DNA of 64,000 nucleotides from Tetrapisispora phaffii CBS 4417 (GCF_000236905.1 NC_016523.1:248001-312000), one strand, 5' to 3'; counted from the stretch's first letter, positions 1-9,091 are shown. The notes: a model not told the origin generated them from the letters alone. Numbers and translations are program-made.

Positions 1-422
1 GATCCGACCAAATTCATATTATTATCTTCATGTATGTACATAACCCTAGCACCTGTATCAAGCATCATTTGAGATCTTGTTCTTCTCAAAACCGGTTTAC
101 CATTTCTTCCATTACGTGAATATGAATTAACTATTAAATTCTTGAAAACTTGAATTATTTTATAACCAGTGTATGAAACAGTAGTTGATAAAGTAATTCC
201 TGACAAAATAATAGTTAATAGTATCATAATTGCTCTATTTCTTAATTTTGGAGTACGAGTTGGTGATTTTATCACATCAACCAAATGCAATAGCAACGTC
301 TTATAATAAGAACGGAAACTCAATAAACTATTACTACTAGTTGTAATATCAAACTCGATGCACCCTTGGTGCAGATTTATGAGCAGATCTTTCAGTTTCT
401 TCCTTGAATCTGATTTACTCAT
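1..422 (-). CDS. PXA1: Peroxisomal ABC half-transporter Pxa1, N-terminal 140 residues (partial, runs off left edge)
   Basis: The reading frame opens at an ATG (422-420) and stays open to the window edge. It has a basic start, one hydrophobic segment at about residues 63-83 (RNRAIMILLTIILSGITLST), and a basic stretch (KPVLRRTRSQ, about 109-118). In the family, Pxa1 pairs with Pxa2 to import activated long-chain fatty acids into peroxisomes. The catalytic ABC domain lies outside the window, so the call rests mainly on position: PXA1 is YPL147W, next in the YPL series before ATG5 (YPL149W), and its strand fits. An N-terminal membrane segment is compatible. No signature motif is visible in this fragment; it could be another membrane protein. 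Confidence 0.55.
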   Translation of the reverse strand, partial: MSKSDSRKKLKDLLINLHQGCIEFDITTSSNSLLSFRSYYKTLLLHLVDVIKSPTRTPKLRNRAIMILLTIILSGITLSTTVSYTGYKIIQVFKNLIVNSYSRNGRNGKPVLRRTRSQMMLDTGARVMYIHEDNNMNLVG

Positions 423-810
423 GTATATATATCGTCTGTAAAGAAGTTTCTAATATGTTGCTATATCGAAGTCTTTACAACATAATTAGCCATTACAAAT
501 ATTTTTGTTAAAAAAGAATAAAACCAAAAGAATAAATAAAACTTAAAAGAAGAAAATCTTCTTCCTTATATACCATTTCCTTTTCAAGTTTTTTAACCGC
601 CCATCTTTTATCCCCTTATTTTGAGAGTCATGCTTATCATCATCCTTTCACTGTGTGGGGGGTAAAGTTAAAAATACATTTTACCCCAATTTTTTTTCAT
701 TTTCTTTAAATTTTTAGCGAAGTATAAATAACAGGTAAATGATGACAGTTGTTCCTTTAAAAGAAGAGAGCGACAGAGAGATGATACGATGAGAACTGAT
801 GTGATTAGTT

Positions 811-845
811 GGGATGGGATGGGATGGGATGGGATGGGATGGGAT
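811..845 (+). repeat. (GGGAT)7 pentanucleotide tandem repeat
   Basis: Seven uninterrupted GGGAT units are followed by two degenerate GGAGT units. Runs of GGG spaced by two bases could fold as a G-quadruplex on the plus strand. It lies about 390 bp upstream of the PXA1 start and 600 bp upstream of MPR1. It is not a telomere tract: the unit is regular and has no TGTG character. Confidence 0.95.
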
Positions 846-888
846 GGAGTGGAGTGTAATTTCTATGATAATGATATTAGCTTAACTC

Positions 889-898
889 CGGACGTCCG
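889..898. promoter_or_regulatory. CGG-N4-CCG palindrome, possible zinc-cluster or bZIP factor site
   Basis: CGGACGTCCG is its own reverse complement. Inverted CGG/CCG half-sites are the usual target shape of fungal Zn2Cys6 factors, and its core GACGTC resembles ATF/CREB-type sites. PXA1 in S. cerevisiae answers to the Zn2Cys6 pair Oaf1-Pip2, but their element has a longer spacer, so this is not a standard oleate element. Function is inferred only. Confidence 0.3.
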
Positions 899-1450
899 AT
901 AGTAGCAGCAATTTATGGGGATTGTATTAATTGATGGATCAATAATTTCATATACATCGCTATGTTATGCATGTGTTATCTATTAATCAACTCCTGTAAT
1001 TATATATGGAAGATTAGAATGGTAGTTTTATATATGTCGGTCTGTATATATTGGCCATGGTGAGTAGAGTTCTAAAATCTATTTTTACGACTACGGCATA
1101 GATTCACTGGTATCTGTATCGTATTATGTTAAAGCATCTGTTTCAAAGCATCGATTAGATATGTATAACTAAACTACGTTTATATCAGTTTCTAGTATTG
1201 CACACTGCCCCTATAGTGTTTTTTCCTGTGGGAAAAAATGAAGCATTCGTATATTCGGAGAATGAGCCATCAAAGTAGTCAAAAAAAATAGACTTTATTG
1301 AGATTTATCATTTTAAGATATAAGGAAAGTGAAATTGTATTTTATAGCTGTAGTAAAATCTTCTTCTTATTTTGTGGGCAGAGTTGTTTGGTGGAAAAGA
1401 GCAAGGAGGAATAATCATTTCAGGTTCCAGGACACATTCACAAATCAATT

Positions 1451-2158
1451 ATGTCGACTTCCCAGTTAAGAAATGGACCATCTCTATTTGAACCAATTGT
1501 TCCATCGATTGAGCCATTACAATTTAAATTGAAAATTGATTCTGATAAAGCTGTTACCGCTTTCCCAATCTATAATGCAGGTGAAATACCTGAATCTCTT
1601 TTAGACTTCATGCATAATATGTTCAATGAGGAAATTTTAAGAGGCGATACGTATCCATATTTTAACGTCTTAACTAAAGAAGAATTTGTTAATTACTGGT
1701 TTAGTTCCTTTACTGCTATTTTATTAAACACGGATAACACTTCTCTTTTAGTCGATCTTGTTGCAAACAAAAGTGAAAAGGATGTCACCTATTGGAATGA
1801 AATGCTATTAGGTACATTTTACATCAAACCAAATTATAGTGGAAGATGCTCACACAATTGTAATGCTGGGTTCTTAGTAAACTATCATCAAAGAGGCCAA
1901 AAGATTGGTTACAGATTAGGTCAAATTTATTTACAATGGGGACATTTGCTGGGTTACAAATACTCTATATTCAATTTGGTCTTTGTAACTAATGTCGGCA
2001 GTTGGAAAATCTGGGATAAATTAGAATTCGACAGAATTGGTCTTGTTCCAAGAGCTGCTATCTTGAAAGGTTATGATGAACCAGTCGATGCTATAATTTA
2101 CGGTAGAGATTTAACATCTGTTAAGGAAGAACTATTAAATGATTTTTATAAAGTTTAA
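1451..2158 (+). CDS. MPR1: L-azetidine-2-carboxylate N-acetyltransferase (Mpr1-type GNAT)
   Basis: A 235-residue protein of the GNAT fold, close in length and sequence to Mpr1 of S. cerevisiae Sigma1278b. That enzyme acetylates the toxic proline analogue azetidine-2-carboxylate and also acts on proline-related intermediates, giving protection from oxidative stress. Recognisable family blocks are LRNGPSLFEP near the start, LLGTFYIKPNY (about 119-129), CSHNCNAGFLVN (about 133-144), the acetyl-CoA-binding turn RGQKIGYRLGQ (148-158), and YKYSIFNLVFVTNVGSWKIW (170-189). The ATG at 1451 gives a natural start. In S. cerevisiae MPR genes occur only in some strains, so a copy inside a conserved internal block between PXA1 and TRM140 is notable. 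Confidence 0.9.
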   Translation: MSTSQLRNGPSLFEPIVPSIEPLQFKLKIDSDKAVTAFPIYNAGEIPESLLDFMHNMFNEEILRGDTYPYFNVLTKEEFVNYWFSSFTAILLNTDNTSLLVDLVANKSEKDVTYWNEMLLGTFYIKPNYSGRCSHNCNAGFLVNYHQRGQKIGYRLGQIYLQWGHLLGYKYSIFNLVFVTNVGSWKIWDKLEFDRIGLVPRAAILKGYDEPVDAIIYGRDLTSVKEELLNDFYKV

Positions 2159-2653
2159 AGGAGAGTAACTACTGCCAATCAATTTGGATCAGTATATAGA
2201 AAAAATGTCACAATCTGTTTCTTCTCTGTGTCTTAACTTATAGATAGTATCTCTAATTTTTGCATATTTAAGGCTATTTCTTAACTATGAGAAAAAGAAT
2301 TATGTAGATATAACCCAATCTCATTTTCAATAACTAGAACTGTTTATTAAACAACTAATTTACTTATTGCCTTCTCTTGCATTGTTGAATGCTTCAAGTA
2401 ATCAGAGTTCTTCAATAATGTACAAACAAAACTGTACCTAAATTTTATTTTATTTTTGATGACAGGTTCATTAATTTGGAATCTGGAATAAAAATTTTCT
2501 ATTATTACGCGAAACTATTCATTAAACACTATATATATAAATATTGAAATTTTATATATGACAAATATATCAGATTTATTTTTGAAAGTATTAATCAAAG
2601 CTCTGATAGTTTAAGATTACGAAGCTCAATTTCGTAGAGGTCCGGCACTTGAG
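2159..2653. other. Intergenic MPR1-TRM140
   Basis: A 495-bp A/T-rich space between two plus-strand genes. It should hold the MPR1 3' end and the TRM140 promoter. No RNA gene, repeat of note or clear factor site was seen. Confidence 0.5.
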
Positions 2654-3931
2654 ATGGCTGTAGCTGAATTGATAAAGAAATTTGAAGAGATTTCTAAAGA
2701 TGTCGAAGCAACTCAAGAAAATTTGGAAAAGGTAGTATGCGATGAGCAAACAGATGAAATTAGTGAAAATACTGAAAATTCCAACAGTAATGAAGAAATT
2801 AACACATTTAATTGTGATGTTGATGAAGTTCCAACCAATAACATTAGTGAAGATTTAGGTGCTGATTTGAAGGGTGCTGAAGTAGTTGAAAATGATAACA
2901 AACTTACAACGGAGGAACAAAATGCTATGGCACAGGACATAAAAGAAGAAATTCTTAACGCTGTAGCTCATGATTCATCTAATGTTGCTGACAAATTTGA
3001 AAATGAAAATGAAATAGTAACCAATGAGAATAATTCCCGTATAGGGAGAGATGAGCCATTTGAGTTTGGTAAACGTCAATTAACTGAATCATCTGATGTT
3101 TGGGATCACAATGCTTGGGATAATGTTGAATGGGGTGAAGACCAAGTAAAAGAAGCACAAGCTAAAATTGAACTTCAATACGAAAATCCTGTGTCTGATT
3201 TTGACAAAGCTTTATTTAATAAAAACCCTGCAAGATACTGGGATATATTTTATAAAAATAATAAAGAGAATTTCTTTAAAGATAGAAAGTGGTTACAGAT
3301 CGAATTTCCAAGTTTGTACGCTGCAACTAAAAAAGATGCAGGTCCAGTCACTATATTTGAAATCGGTTGCGGTGCTGGCAATACCTTTTTCCCAATTTTA
3401 ACTGAAAATGAGAATGAGCATTTGCGGATTATTGCTGCTGATTTTGCTCCAAAAGCTGTTGAATTAGTAAAATCTTCGGAACAATTCAATCCAAAGTATG
3501 GCCACGCTGCAGTTTGGGATTTAGCTAATTCTGACGGCGCTCTTCCTGATGGTGTTGAAGAACATTCTGTCGATATTGCTGTCATGATTTTTGTTTTTAG
3601 TGCATTAGCACCAAATCAATGGCAACAGGCATTGGATAATTTAAAGAAAGTATTAAAACCAGGTGGCAAAATTCTTTTTAGAGATTATGGTAGATACGAT
3701 CTTGCGCAAGTAAGGTTTAAGAAGAATAGACTTCTTGATGATAATTTTTATGTAAGAGGTGATGGTACTAGAGTATATTTCTTCACAGAAGAAGAGTTAA
3801 GGGAGATTTTCACAAAGAAATACTTTATTGAAAATAAGATCGGAACTGATCGAAGATTGTTAGTCAATAGAAAAAGACAATTGAAAATGTATCGTTGCTG
3901 GTTGCAAGCTGTCTTTGAAGTTCCAGAATAA
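2654..3931 (+). CDS. TRM140: tRNA (3-methylcytidine-32) methyltransferase with N-terminal actin-binding peptide (Trm140/Abp140)
   Basis: One continuous 425-codon frame. Residues 1-16 (MAVAELIKKFEEISKD) match the F-actin-binding peptide of Abp140 known as Lifeact. Residues about 17-135 are acidic, Asn/Glu-rich and probably disordered. About 190-425 is a METTL2-type methyltransferase: RYWDIFY (194-200), SAM motif FEIGCGAGN (235-243), and LKPGGKILFRDYGRYDLAQ downstream. The enzyme makes m3C at position 32 of certain tRNAs in the cytosol. In S. cerevisiae the actin-binding and enzyme parts lie in different frames (YOR239W/YOR240W), joined by a programmed +1 frameshift. No shift is needed here, and the acidic linker is shorter (425 versus 628 residues in total). 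Confidence 0.95.
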   Translation: MAVAELIKKFEEISKDVEATQENLEKVVCDEQTDEISENTENSNSNEEINTFNCDVDEVPTNNISEDLGADLKGAEVVENDNKLTTEEQNAMAQDIKEEILNAVAHDSSNVADKFENENEIVTNENNSRIGRDEPFEFGKRQLTESSDVWDHNAWDNVEWGEDQVKEAQAKIELQYENPVSDFDKALFNKNPARYWDIFYKNNKENFFKDRKWLQIEFPSLYAATKKDAGPVTIFEIGCGAGNTFFPILTENENEHLRIIAADFAPKAVELVKSSEQFNPKYGHAAVWDLANSDGALPDGVEEHSVDIAVMIFVFSALAPNQWQQALDNLKKVLKPGGKILFRDYGRYDLAQVRFKKNRLLDDNFYVRGDGTRVYFFTEEELREIFTKKYFIENKIGTDRRLLVNRKRQLKMYRCWLQAVFEVPE

Positions 3932-4098
3932 TTTCATTGCACCATTTTGAAAATAAATAAATATACCCAGCAAAAACCTAATAAATATTTTAAAGCATAT
4001 AAATACATATTTTAAGAATATCATTTAATATTATACAGTAATTTAATACTTTTAGATTCAAGTTTTTTTCATATATTTTCGTGAATTCGTTAATAGAA

Positions 4099-4986
4099 TT
4101 AATTGAACTGATTATTATTAGATGAGAAACATATAGATAAATGCAAAAATCCATCGAAGTTCAGAAATCTTTTATAAAGTTCAAATATTAATATCTCCAG
4201 TGGGATTATGACCCCATTACAAACACATTGTACTTCAGAACTATTCTTACTTTTGAATATTTCAGGATATTCAGAATTCAAAACATTAAACACCGTCGGA
4301 TGCCCATTATCAGCATCATGATCAATTTTAATGAACGGTAGTTTTTTCTGAAGGTTTGGATAATTCAAGTGAATAATCACAGGAACGTTTCTAGGATGTG
4401 ACGGTCTTACCTTCATAGCGAGATCATTAAAATCAGACAAATTTCTTTTCTTTACGCTATCCCAAAATTTTTGCCAATCCTTCATTGAAAAGGACATTAC
4501 CTTCTTTGAAGATCCATTAAGTATATAACAAGCTTGTTTCCACTGATGCATCCAATAGCGTCTTATTTGTTCTTCCTCGTCGATTATCGGTATGAGACCA
4601 TTTGGTATCTTAGTACCGCAATGCAATTCTAACTTCCAAATATTCAAGTGATCATTTCTATCTAATAAAATCTCTTCTCTATCATTTGGCATTATATTAG
4701 TCATAGTATCATATAAAGCACCTATGGGAAAATTCCAATACAAGGGAACATTTTCATATTCGAACCAAAAGAAGCAGTCTTTATTCGACTCGTTTATATT
4801 TAAATTGAGATAATTCCGAAATCGTTTCAGTATAACTTTCATATAAAATACAATATAACAATCCCTTGGTACTCTTATATTCGTTATTATTGGATCTTTC
4901 AGATGATTCACCACCATCGCTGATGGATGTAACGATATTTGTAAATTTAACCCACCATTCCAAACGAGCTCACGTATTTCATCCAT
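4099..4986 (-). CDS. ATG5: Autophagy protein Atg5
   Basis: A 295-residue protein, the usual yeast length (294 in S. cerevisiae). Atg12 is joined to a lysine of Atg5, and the conjugate with Atg16 acts as the E3-like factor for Atg8 lipidation on the phagophore. Recognisable blocks are IRELVWNGGLNL at the start, IRVPRDCYIVFYM (37-49), FFWFEYENVPLYWNFPIG (72-89), and WMHQWKQACYILNGSSK (145-161). Lys150 in the HQWKQ block corresponds to the Atg12 acceptor lysine. The C-terminal second ubiquitin-like part ends with FDGFLHLSI. Position as the YPL149W equivalent fits. The tail after FDGFL is short and Asn-rich. Confidence 0.93.
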   Translation of the reverse strand: MDEIRELVWNGGLNLQISLHPSAMVVNHLKDPIITNIRVPRDCYIVFYMKVILKRFRNYLNLNINESNKDCFFWFEYENVPLYWNFPIGALYDTMTNIMPNDREEILLDRNDHLNIWKLELHCGTKIPNGLIPIIDEEEQIRRYWMHQWKQACYILNGSSKKVMSFSMKDWQKFWDSVKKRNLSDFNDLAMKVRPSHPRNVPVIIHLNYPNLQKKLPFIKIDHDADNGHPTVFNVLNSEYPEIFKSKNSSEVQCVCNGVIIPLEILIFELYKRFLNFDGFLHLSICFSSNNNQFN

Positions 4987-5109
4987 ACCAGGATAACTTC
5001 AGTAGCAACTCTTATTATAACACCATTTAGTGATCCATATCACCTCAGTATTTAACTAATTACAAAGTTAACAGTTATTTACACTTTTGTGTATTTGTAG
5101 TATTTAAAA

Positions 5110-5111
<2 letters not shown>

Positions 5112-5140
<29 letters not shown>
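5112..5140. repeat. (TA)n microsatellite in the space upstream of ATG5
   Basis: About 29 bp of uninterrupted TA dinucleotides in the 344-bp space 4987-5330, which holds the ATG5 promoter and the SSP2 3' end. Nothing else recognisable was seen in that space. Confidence 0.9.
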
Positions 5141-5144
<4 letters not shown>

Positions 5145-5330
5145 TTCAGTTAATAAAACCGCTAAGTGATGCCAAGCTTCCTTAAGTGTAATAAGGTAAA
5201 ACTTAAATTCTACATACCTAAAATAAAATAATCTATAACAGTATCCTCATTAGGTACCCCAAATTGATTAATAAAATACTATTATATCATTGATATCTAG
5301 TCCATTTTATTAATTATCGATGGAGTAATG

Positions 5331-6425
5331 TCAAATTTCAACGCACGACCTATCAGTAACATCTTTCCCATACCAGACAACCCATTCTTCAGAATACTTT
5401 TTATGGAATTCGGAATATGGATCATCATATGCTTTCATGGCATCCATAGCTGCTTTGATGTTATAATATGAAATAGAAAGACATACTTTTCTTGACACAA
5501 TTGGCGTTATATCTACAATATTGCCGAATTGAAAGAAATCTTTTCGTACTTCTTCGATATCAAAATAATCTATCAGAAATTCTTTTGAGACCTGCTCTTG
5601 CTTTTCTGTAGTTTTATTATATCGTTTCATAATCAAAGTCCTTGAGATATTATTGTTTATTGTGCTATCGAATGCCTTATTGGAATTCAATAAGTTATTA
5701 TTCGAGCCAGGTTCAGAATAGAGTCGTTTACCATTAATATGAAATAAATGTGTTCTACTGTATCTTAAAAAGTTGGTAGCATCAGCTTTTTTCAAAAAAA
5801 CAAGTTCCATATCTTGATTTCTTGATCTACTTTCATCATGCTTAATTAATTTTAATGATTCTAATGGACCCCCGTATATTTGAGATATAATACTTTTCAT
5901 GCTGACGTTTGATGGTATATCTCTGATATAAATGACTCGAGTTGGGTTTATGGATGAATCCAGACTAGTTTTATATTGACCCACCGGACTAGATAGTGGA
6001 CTCTGAGAGTCCGAAGATAAAGAGGACAGCTGCGAGTCAACTGGTTTTGATTTATATAGGTTTGGGATATTAATTGCATTCTTATTTTCTACATTCCCTT
6101 CTTCATCTTGTCGTGATTCAAAATAAACAATACTTGGTACAATGTTGGACTCCTGTTTGGCACGATCTATTCGATAATTATTTCGAAAATTTGTACTTGG
6201 CTTACGTCTGAGGTGCCTAGAAGTTCTTCCTAAATAATTTTTGGCCAATCTTCTGAAACCAATTAACTCATAATTTTTGGCATTGTTTAAAAAATTAAAT
6301 TTAGTTGTAGATACATTGGACAATTCATAGTTCCTATTATTAATACCTCGAAAATTTGTTATGTCATTAGATCTATTATCAGATGAAAAATTGTTTGGGT
6401 AAAGATTGTAGCTATACGTTAACAT
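5331..6425 (-). CDS. SSP2: Sporulation-specific protein Ssp2
   Basis: A 364-residue protein, near the 371 of S. cerevisiae Ssp2, which is needed for outer spore-wall assembly and activates the meiotic kinase Smk1. The N-terminal 140 residues are Asn/Ser/Arg-rich and low in complexity. RRM-like folds follow: VIYIRDIPSNVSMKSII with MELVFLKKADATNFLRYS (about 169-225), and a C-terminal unit with DFFQFGNIVDI and VCLSISYYNIKAAMDAMKAY (about 297-337). It lies directly downstream of PUS7 on the same strand, as YOR242C does beside YOR243C. Sporulation-type promoter sites lie upstream. Confidence 0.85.
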   Translation of the reverse strand: MLTYSYNLYPNNFSSDNRSNDITNFRGINNRNYELSNVSTTKFNFLNNAKNYELIGFRRLAKNYLGRTSRHLRRKPSTNFRNNYRIDRAKQESNIVPSIVYFESRQDEEGNVENKNAINIPNLYKSKPVDSQLSSLSSDSQSPLSSPVGQYKTSLDSSINPTRVIYIRDIPSNVSMKSIISQIYGGPLESLKLIKHDESRSRNQDMELVFLKKADATNFLRYSRTHLFHINGKRLYSEPGSNNNLLNSNKAFDSTINNNISRTLIMKRYNKTTEKQEQVSKEFLIDYFDIEEVRKDFFQFGNIVDITPIVSRKVCLSISYYNIKAAMDAMKAYDDPYSEFHKKYSEEWVVWYGKDVTDRSCVEI

Positions 6426-6644
6426 TTTTGTAAGCCTTTTTTTTTGTTCTATTTAATTTGTAGAATTAACACTAACAAATTATAAATGTAGTTATTTAAA
6501 ATATACTGTTTTGTTAGGAGTAATAATAATTTGTAAAAATAAGCGTTTAACTTAAATAACAGAGTAAACTTAGAAGTGACTTTCCTCTTTTACTATTATT
6601 ATTTGCATTTATATATTAAAAGGTTACCTTTTACTTATTCATAG

Positions 6645-6715
6645 TTTTGTGTTATTTCTTCCTTGTGTCACCAAATTGCTATTTCTGACACCTAGTGCCA
6701 AAAAAATTCACAAAA
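6645..6715 (-). promoter_or_regulatory. Two middle-sporulation-element cores upstream of SSP2
   Basis: CACAAAA occurs on the minus strand (TTTTGTG at 6645-6651) and on the plus strand (6709-6715), 220 and 284 bp upstream of the SSP2 ATG in the 420-bp space before PUS7. CRCAAAW is the core of the Ndt80 site that switches on middle meiotic genes, and SSP2 is such a gene in S. cerevisiae. The flanking bases do not give the full consensus, so the match is weak. Confidence 0.4.
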
Positions 6716-6845
6716 CATACACTAGTAAATGTTTTAAAAAGATACCACGTCATTATCATTAATCTGGATATTCTTCATATATGGATATTCTTTATATGTA
6801 GATATTCTATATGATTATATACAATATTTTGGTAATGATACTTCT

Positions 6846-8894
6846 CTAAGTGGAATCAGAGACGGACACATCACACATGTCACCACGACGAGAAGTTTCT
6901 AATTTCATCAATTCACGTAATAACATTGTAGCATATGCAGATACACCAAGTTTGAATTTTATGACGACAGCTGTTTTATCACCCCCTTTATCTGGCATGT
7001 AACGTTCAAGTTTATCTTTCATATATTTCTGGCTGTTATCCTTAGCACGTTTATTGTTTAACATTTCAAGATCGGTGTTCACTAACTGTTGTGTTGATTC
7101 CTTGTACTTAACTATTTTATACTCCATCTCTTGTGGTATATGAATCACATTTCTATAAGAACCGGCCATTGAAAAATCACGGACCTTTCTTCTCATATTG
7201 GTTGGGTCCATGTTATCTTGAGCTAATAGGTCAACATATGCTTTATATAATTCAGGATTCTCAGGATATTTAATATCGAATCCGGGAGTTGGTAAAACAA
7301 TATCGGCAATAGTGAATTTGCCTGACTCTATATCCTCTGAGGTCAAGGGTCTTGCACGGATAAACTTAGCTTGGTTTGTATCTTCTTCAAATTCATTTGA
7401 ATCTTCTTCCACTGTAACTCTTGATTGTTCTTCTTCAGAAATTACTAAGTCGCCAACAATTGGTTTTGGTCCAAAACTTGCCAATCTTTTAGAGGCCACT
7501 GCATTCCAAATAAAACTTTGATAAGCATGGACATACATTGTTCTTAAGTTTCTTGGAATTTTCATAATAGCAATATAGTATGAATTTGAAGAGTAATCAC
7601 CACTGCTTTCTTTTTCTTGAGAAGCCAAAGAATATAATAATGCTTTTTCAGCCATACAATCATGAGGCATAATCTTAAGAGTACCGGCAGCATCTTTGGT
7701 TTTTTCCCAATATTGCCTGGCTTCTTTGGATTTTGGTAAAACATTTTCTTGATCAGATAAAATTAAATTGGCTGCTTTTTCCCAGTTTTCCATCAGAAGT
7801 TCTCTTCCAACAACATGGGTTGAAATACTGAAAGTACCAAAACGTTGCATGCCGAAGTAGTTAATAAAACCATTCTTGTTAATAGATTCACAACCTTTAC
7901 TTAAAGTATCCTCTAAGGAGTCTGTAGAAGATTCTTTAGTTTTCACATCTCTGATAGTGATAATAAATTCATTGCCAGACAGGTCACCCAAGTTCAAAGA
8001 CTCATCTTTGAATTCGTAACCTCCAATAAGCATACCTCTTAATGTTTTATTCAAGGCATTTAATCTATCTAGTTTAATTTTTGAAATCGAGAGTCTTTGT
8101 ACTGTAACACCTCTACGATCTTTAGTACCTGCATATCTAATCATTTTAGTTGGTATTCTTAAAAATTTACAAATTAAGTTCACAGCCTGCATGGTGTCCT
8201 TATTCTCTTTATGCAATGTGAAATGAATAAATTCTTTACTAGGACCATAACCCCAGTTTTCCACACCATTGGCATCTTTATTCTGTTCTGTTAGAATTTG
8301 TTTATTAACTCTAGAATTTCTGTTATTTCTTGCAATTTTAAAAGTGTTTGTCTCTGTAGTGACAGACTCTAATTCGTTGTTAAAGGCTTTTCTTAATAAG
8401 ATGTGTAAATTAGTTCTATCAGTCTTATCGTCAAAGAATTTCTTAGTCTCCATTGTTTGAGCTTCTTTAAAAACACATTCGATTTTTTGAACATCTTCTT
8501 CATCCAACATATCTACTAATTGTTTTCTCAGTTCTGGATCTAGTTGAAATTGTGCTCTTTGAGCCGCTTCTTCTTCACGCTTCTTTTGTTTCTCTTCTTG
8601 AGAAGGTTTTGGTTTCTTTGGAATATTAAAACCTTTATCATTTAAATGAACAACCTTGCCATCTAATCCAATTTCATTAACTAAGAAATCAGTGTACCTT
8701 TGCTTGATTTGGCCAATGAAGCCAGAATGATCAAGAGAAACAAACCCAGTGATCCCAACATCAGGTTCACGAATGCTTAAATCTTGAGTCATTGATTCTT
8801 GTTGATTATCACTCTTGAATCTCTTAGTTTGAGCATCATCCTCACCAACAGCATCTGGCTGAGGTCTCTTATCGTGTAATTCAGATTCTGACAT
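6846..8894 (-). CDS. PUS7: Multisubstrate RNA pseudouridine synthase Pus7 (TruD family)
   Basis: A 682-residue TruD-family enzyme (676 in S. cerevisiae). It isomerises uridine in cytoplasmic tRNAs (position 13, and 35 in pre-tRNA-Tyr), 5S rRNA, U2 snRNA and mRNAs. The catalytic block RYAGTKDRRGVTVQ (253-266) places the nucleophilic aspartate at residue 259. Family signatures NKNGFINYFGMQRFGT (about 339-354) and LRTMYVHAYQSFIWN follow. An insert of charged, Glu/Lys-rich residues lies at 95-160, as in other fungal Pus7 proteins. The ATG at 8894 is the first in frame. The gene shares a divergent promoter with ESA1 and carries PAC and RRPE signals upstream. Confidence 0.97.
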   Translation of the reverse strand: MSESELHDKRPQPDAVGEDDAQTKRFKSDNQQESMTQDLSIREPDVGITGFVSLDHSGFIGQIKQRYTDFLVNEIGLDGKVVHLNDKGFNIPKKPKPSQEEKQKKREEEAAQRAQFQLDPELRKQLVDMLDEEDVQKIECVFKEAQTMETKKFFDDKTDRTNLHILLRKAFNNELESVTTETNTFKIARNNRNSRVNKQILTEQNKDANGVENWGYGPSKEFIHFTLHKENKDTMQAVNLICKFLRIPTKMIRYAGTKDRRGVTVQRLSISKIKLDRLNALNKTLRGMLIGGYEFKDESLNLGDLSGNEFIITIRDVKTKESSTDSLEDTLSKGCESINKNGFINYFGMQRFGTFSISTHVVGRELLMENWEKAANLILSDQENVLPKSKEARQYWEKTKDAAGTLKIMPHDCMAEKALLYSLASQEKESSGDYSSNSYYIAIMKIPRNLRTMYVHAYQSFIWNAVASKRLASFGPKPIVGDLVISEEEQSRVTVEEDSNEFEEDTNQAKFIRARPLTSEDIESGKFTIADIVLPTPGFDIKYPENPELYKAYVDLLAQDNMDPTNMRRKVRDFSMAGSYRNVIHIPQEMEYKIVKYKESTQQLVNTDLEMLNNKRAKDNSQKYMKDKLERYMPDKGGDKTAVVIKFKLGVSAYATMLLRELMKLETSRRGDMCDVSVSDST

Positions 8895-9061
8895 ATTTTC
8901 AACTTATCACACCTCCCACACTTAAATTTTCTACGTTTATATCTCAGAGAGAACCACTAATGTAAACCATAAAACTTAATAGGATATCTTGCTTTTAACT
9001 TTAAAAGTGGCTTTGTTCTATTGCATATCTGTGTCTATCTGTATGTCTTTTACATTATTTT

Positions 9062-9091
9062 GCGATGAGCTTAGCTTGGATCGAAAATTTT
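9062..9091. promoter_or_regulatory. PAC and RRPE elements in the PUS7-ESA1 divergent promoter
   Basis: A perfect PAC core GCGATGAG (9062-9069) and an RRPE core AAAATTTT (9084-9091) lie 168-197 bp upstream of the PUS7 ATG and about 460-490 bp from the ESA1 ATG. The pair marks the ribosome-biogenesis regulon in yeasts (Dot6/Tod6 and Stb3 sites). Distance suggests they serve PUS7. The rest of the 656-bp space 8895-9550 shows no other feature I recognise. Confidence 0.65.

Larger units (their letters stand above)
423..1450. other. Divergent promoter space between PXA1 and MPR1
   Basis: About 1 kb without a credible gene. It holds a GGGAT pentanucleotide repeat (811-845), a palindrome CGGACGTCCG (889-898), and an A/T inverted repeat TTTTTTCC-tgtg-GGAAAAAA (1219-1238). 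No tRNA or mobile element was seen. It should contain the promoters of both flanking genes. Confidence 0.6.

Noticed and set aside
1219..1238. A/T inverted repeat TTTTTTCC-tgtg-GGAAAAAA as a terminator
   Set aside because: Intrinsic hairpin terminators do not act for RNA polymerase II, and homopolymer arms of this size are common by chance in A/T-rich DNA.
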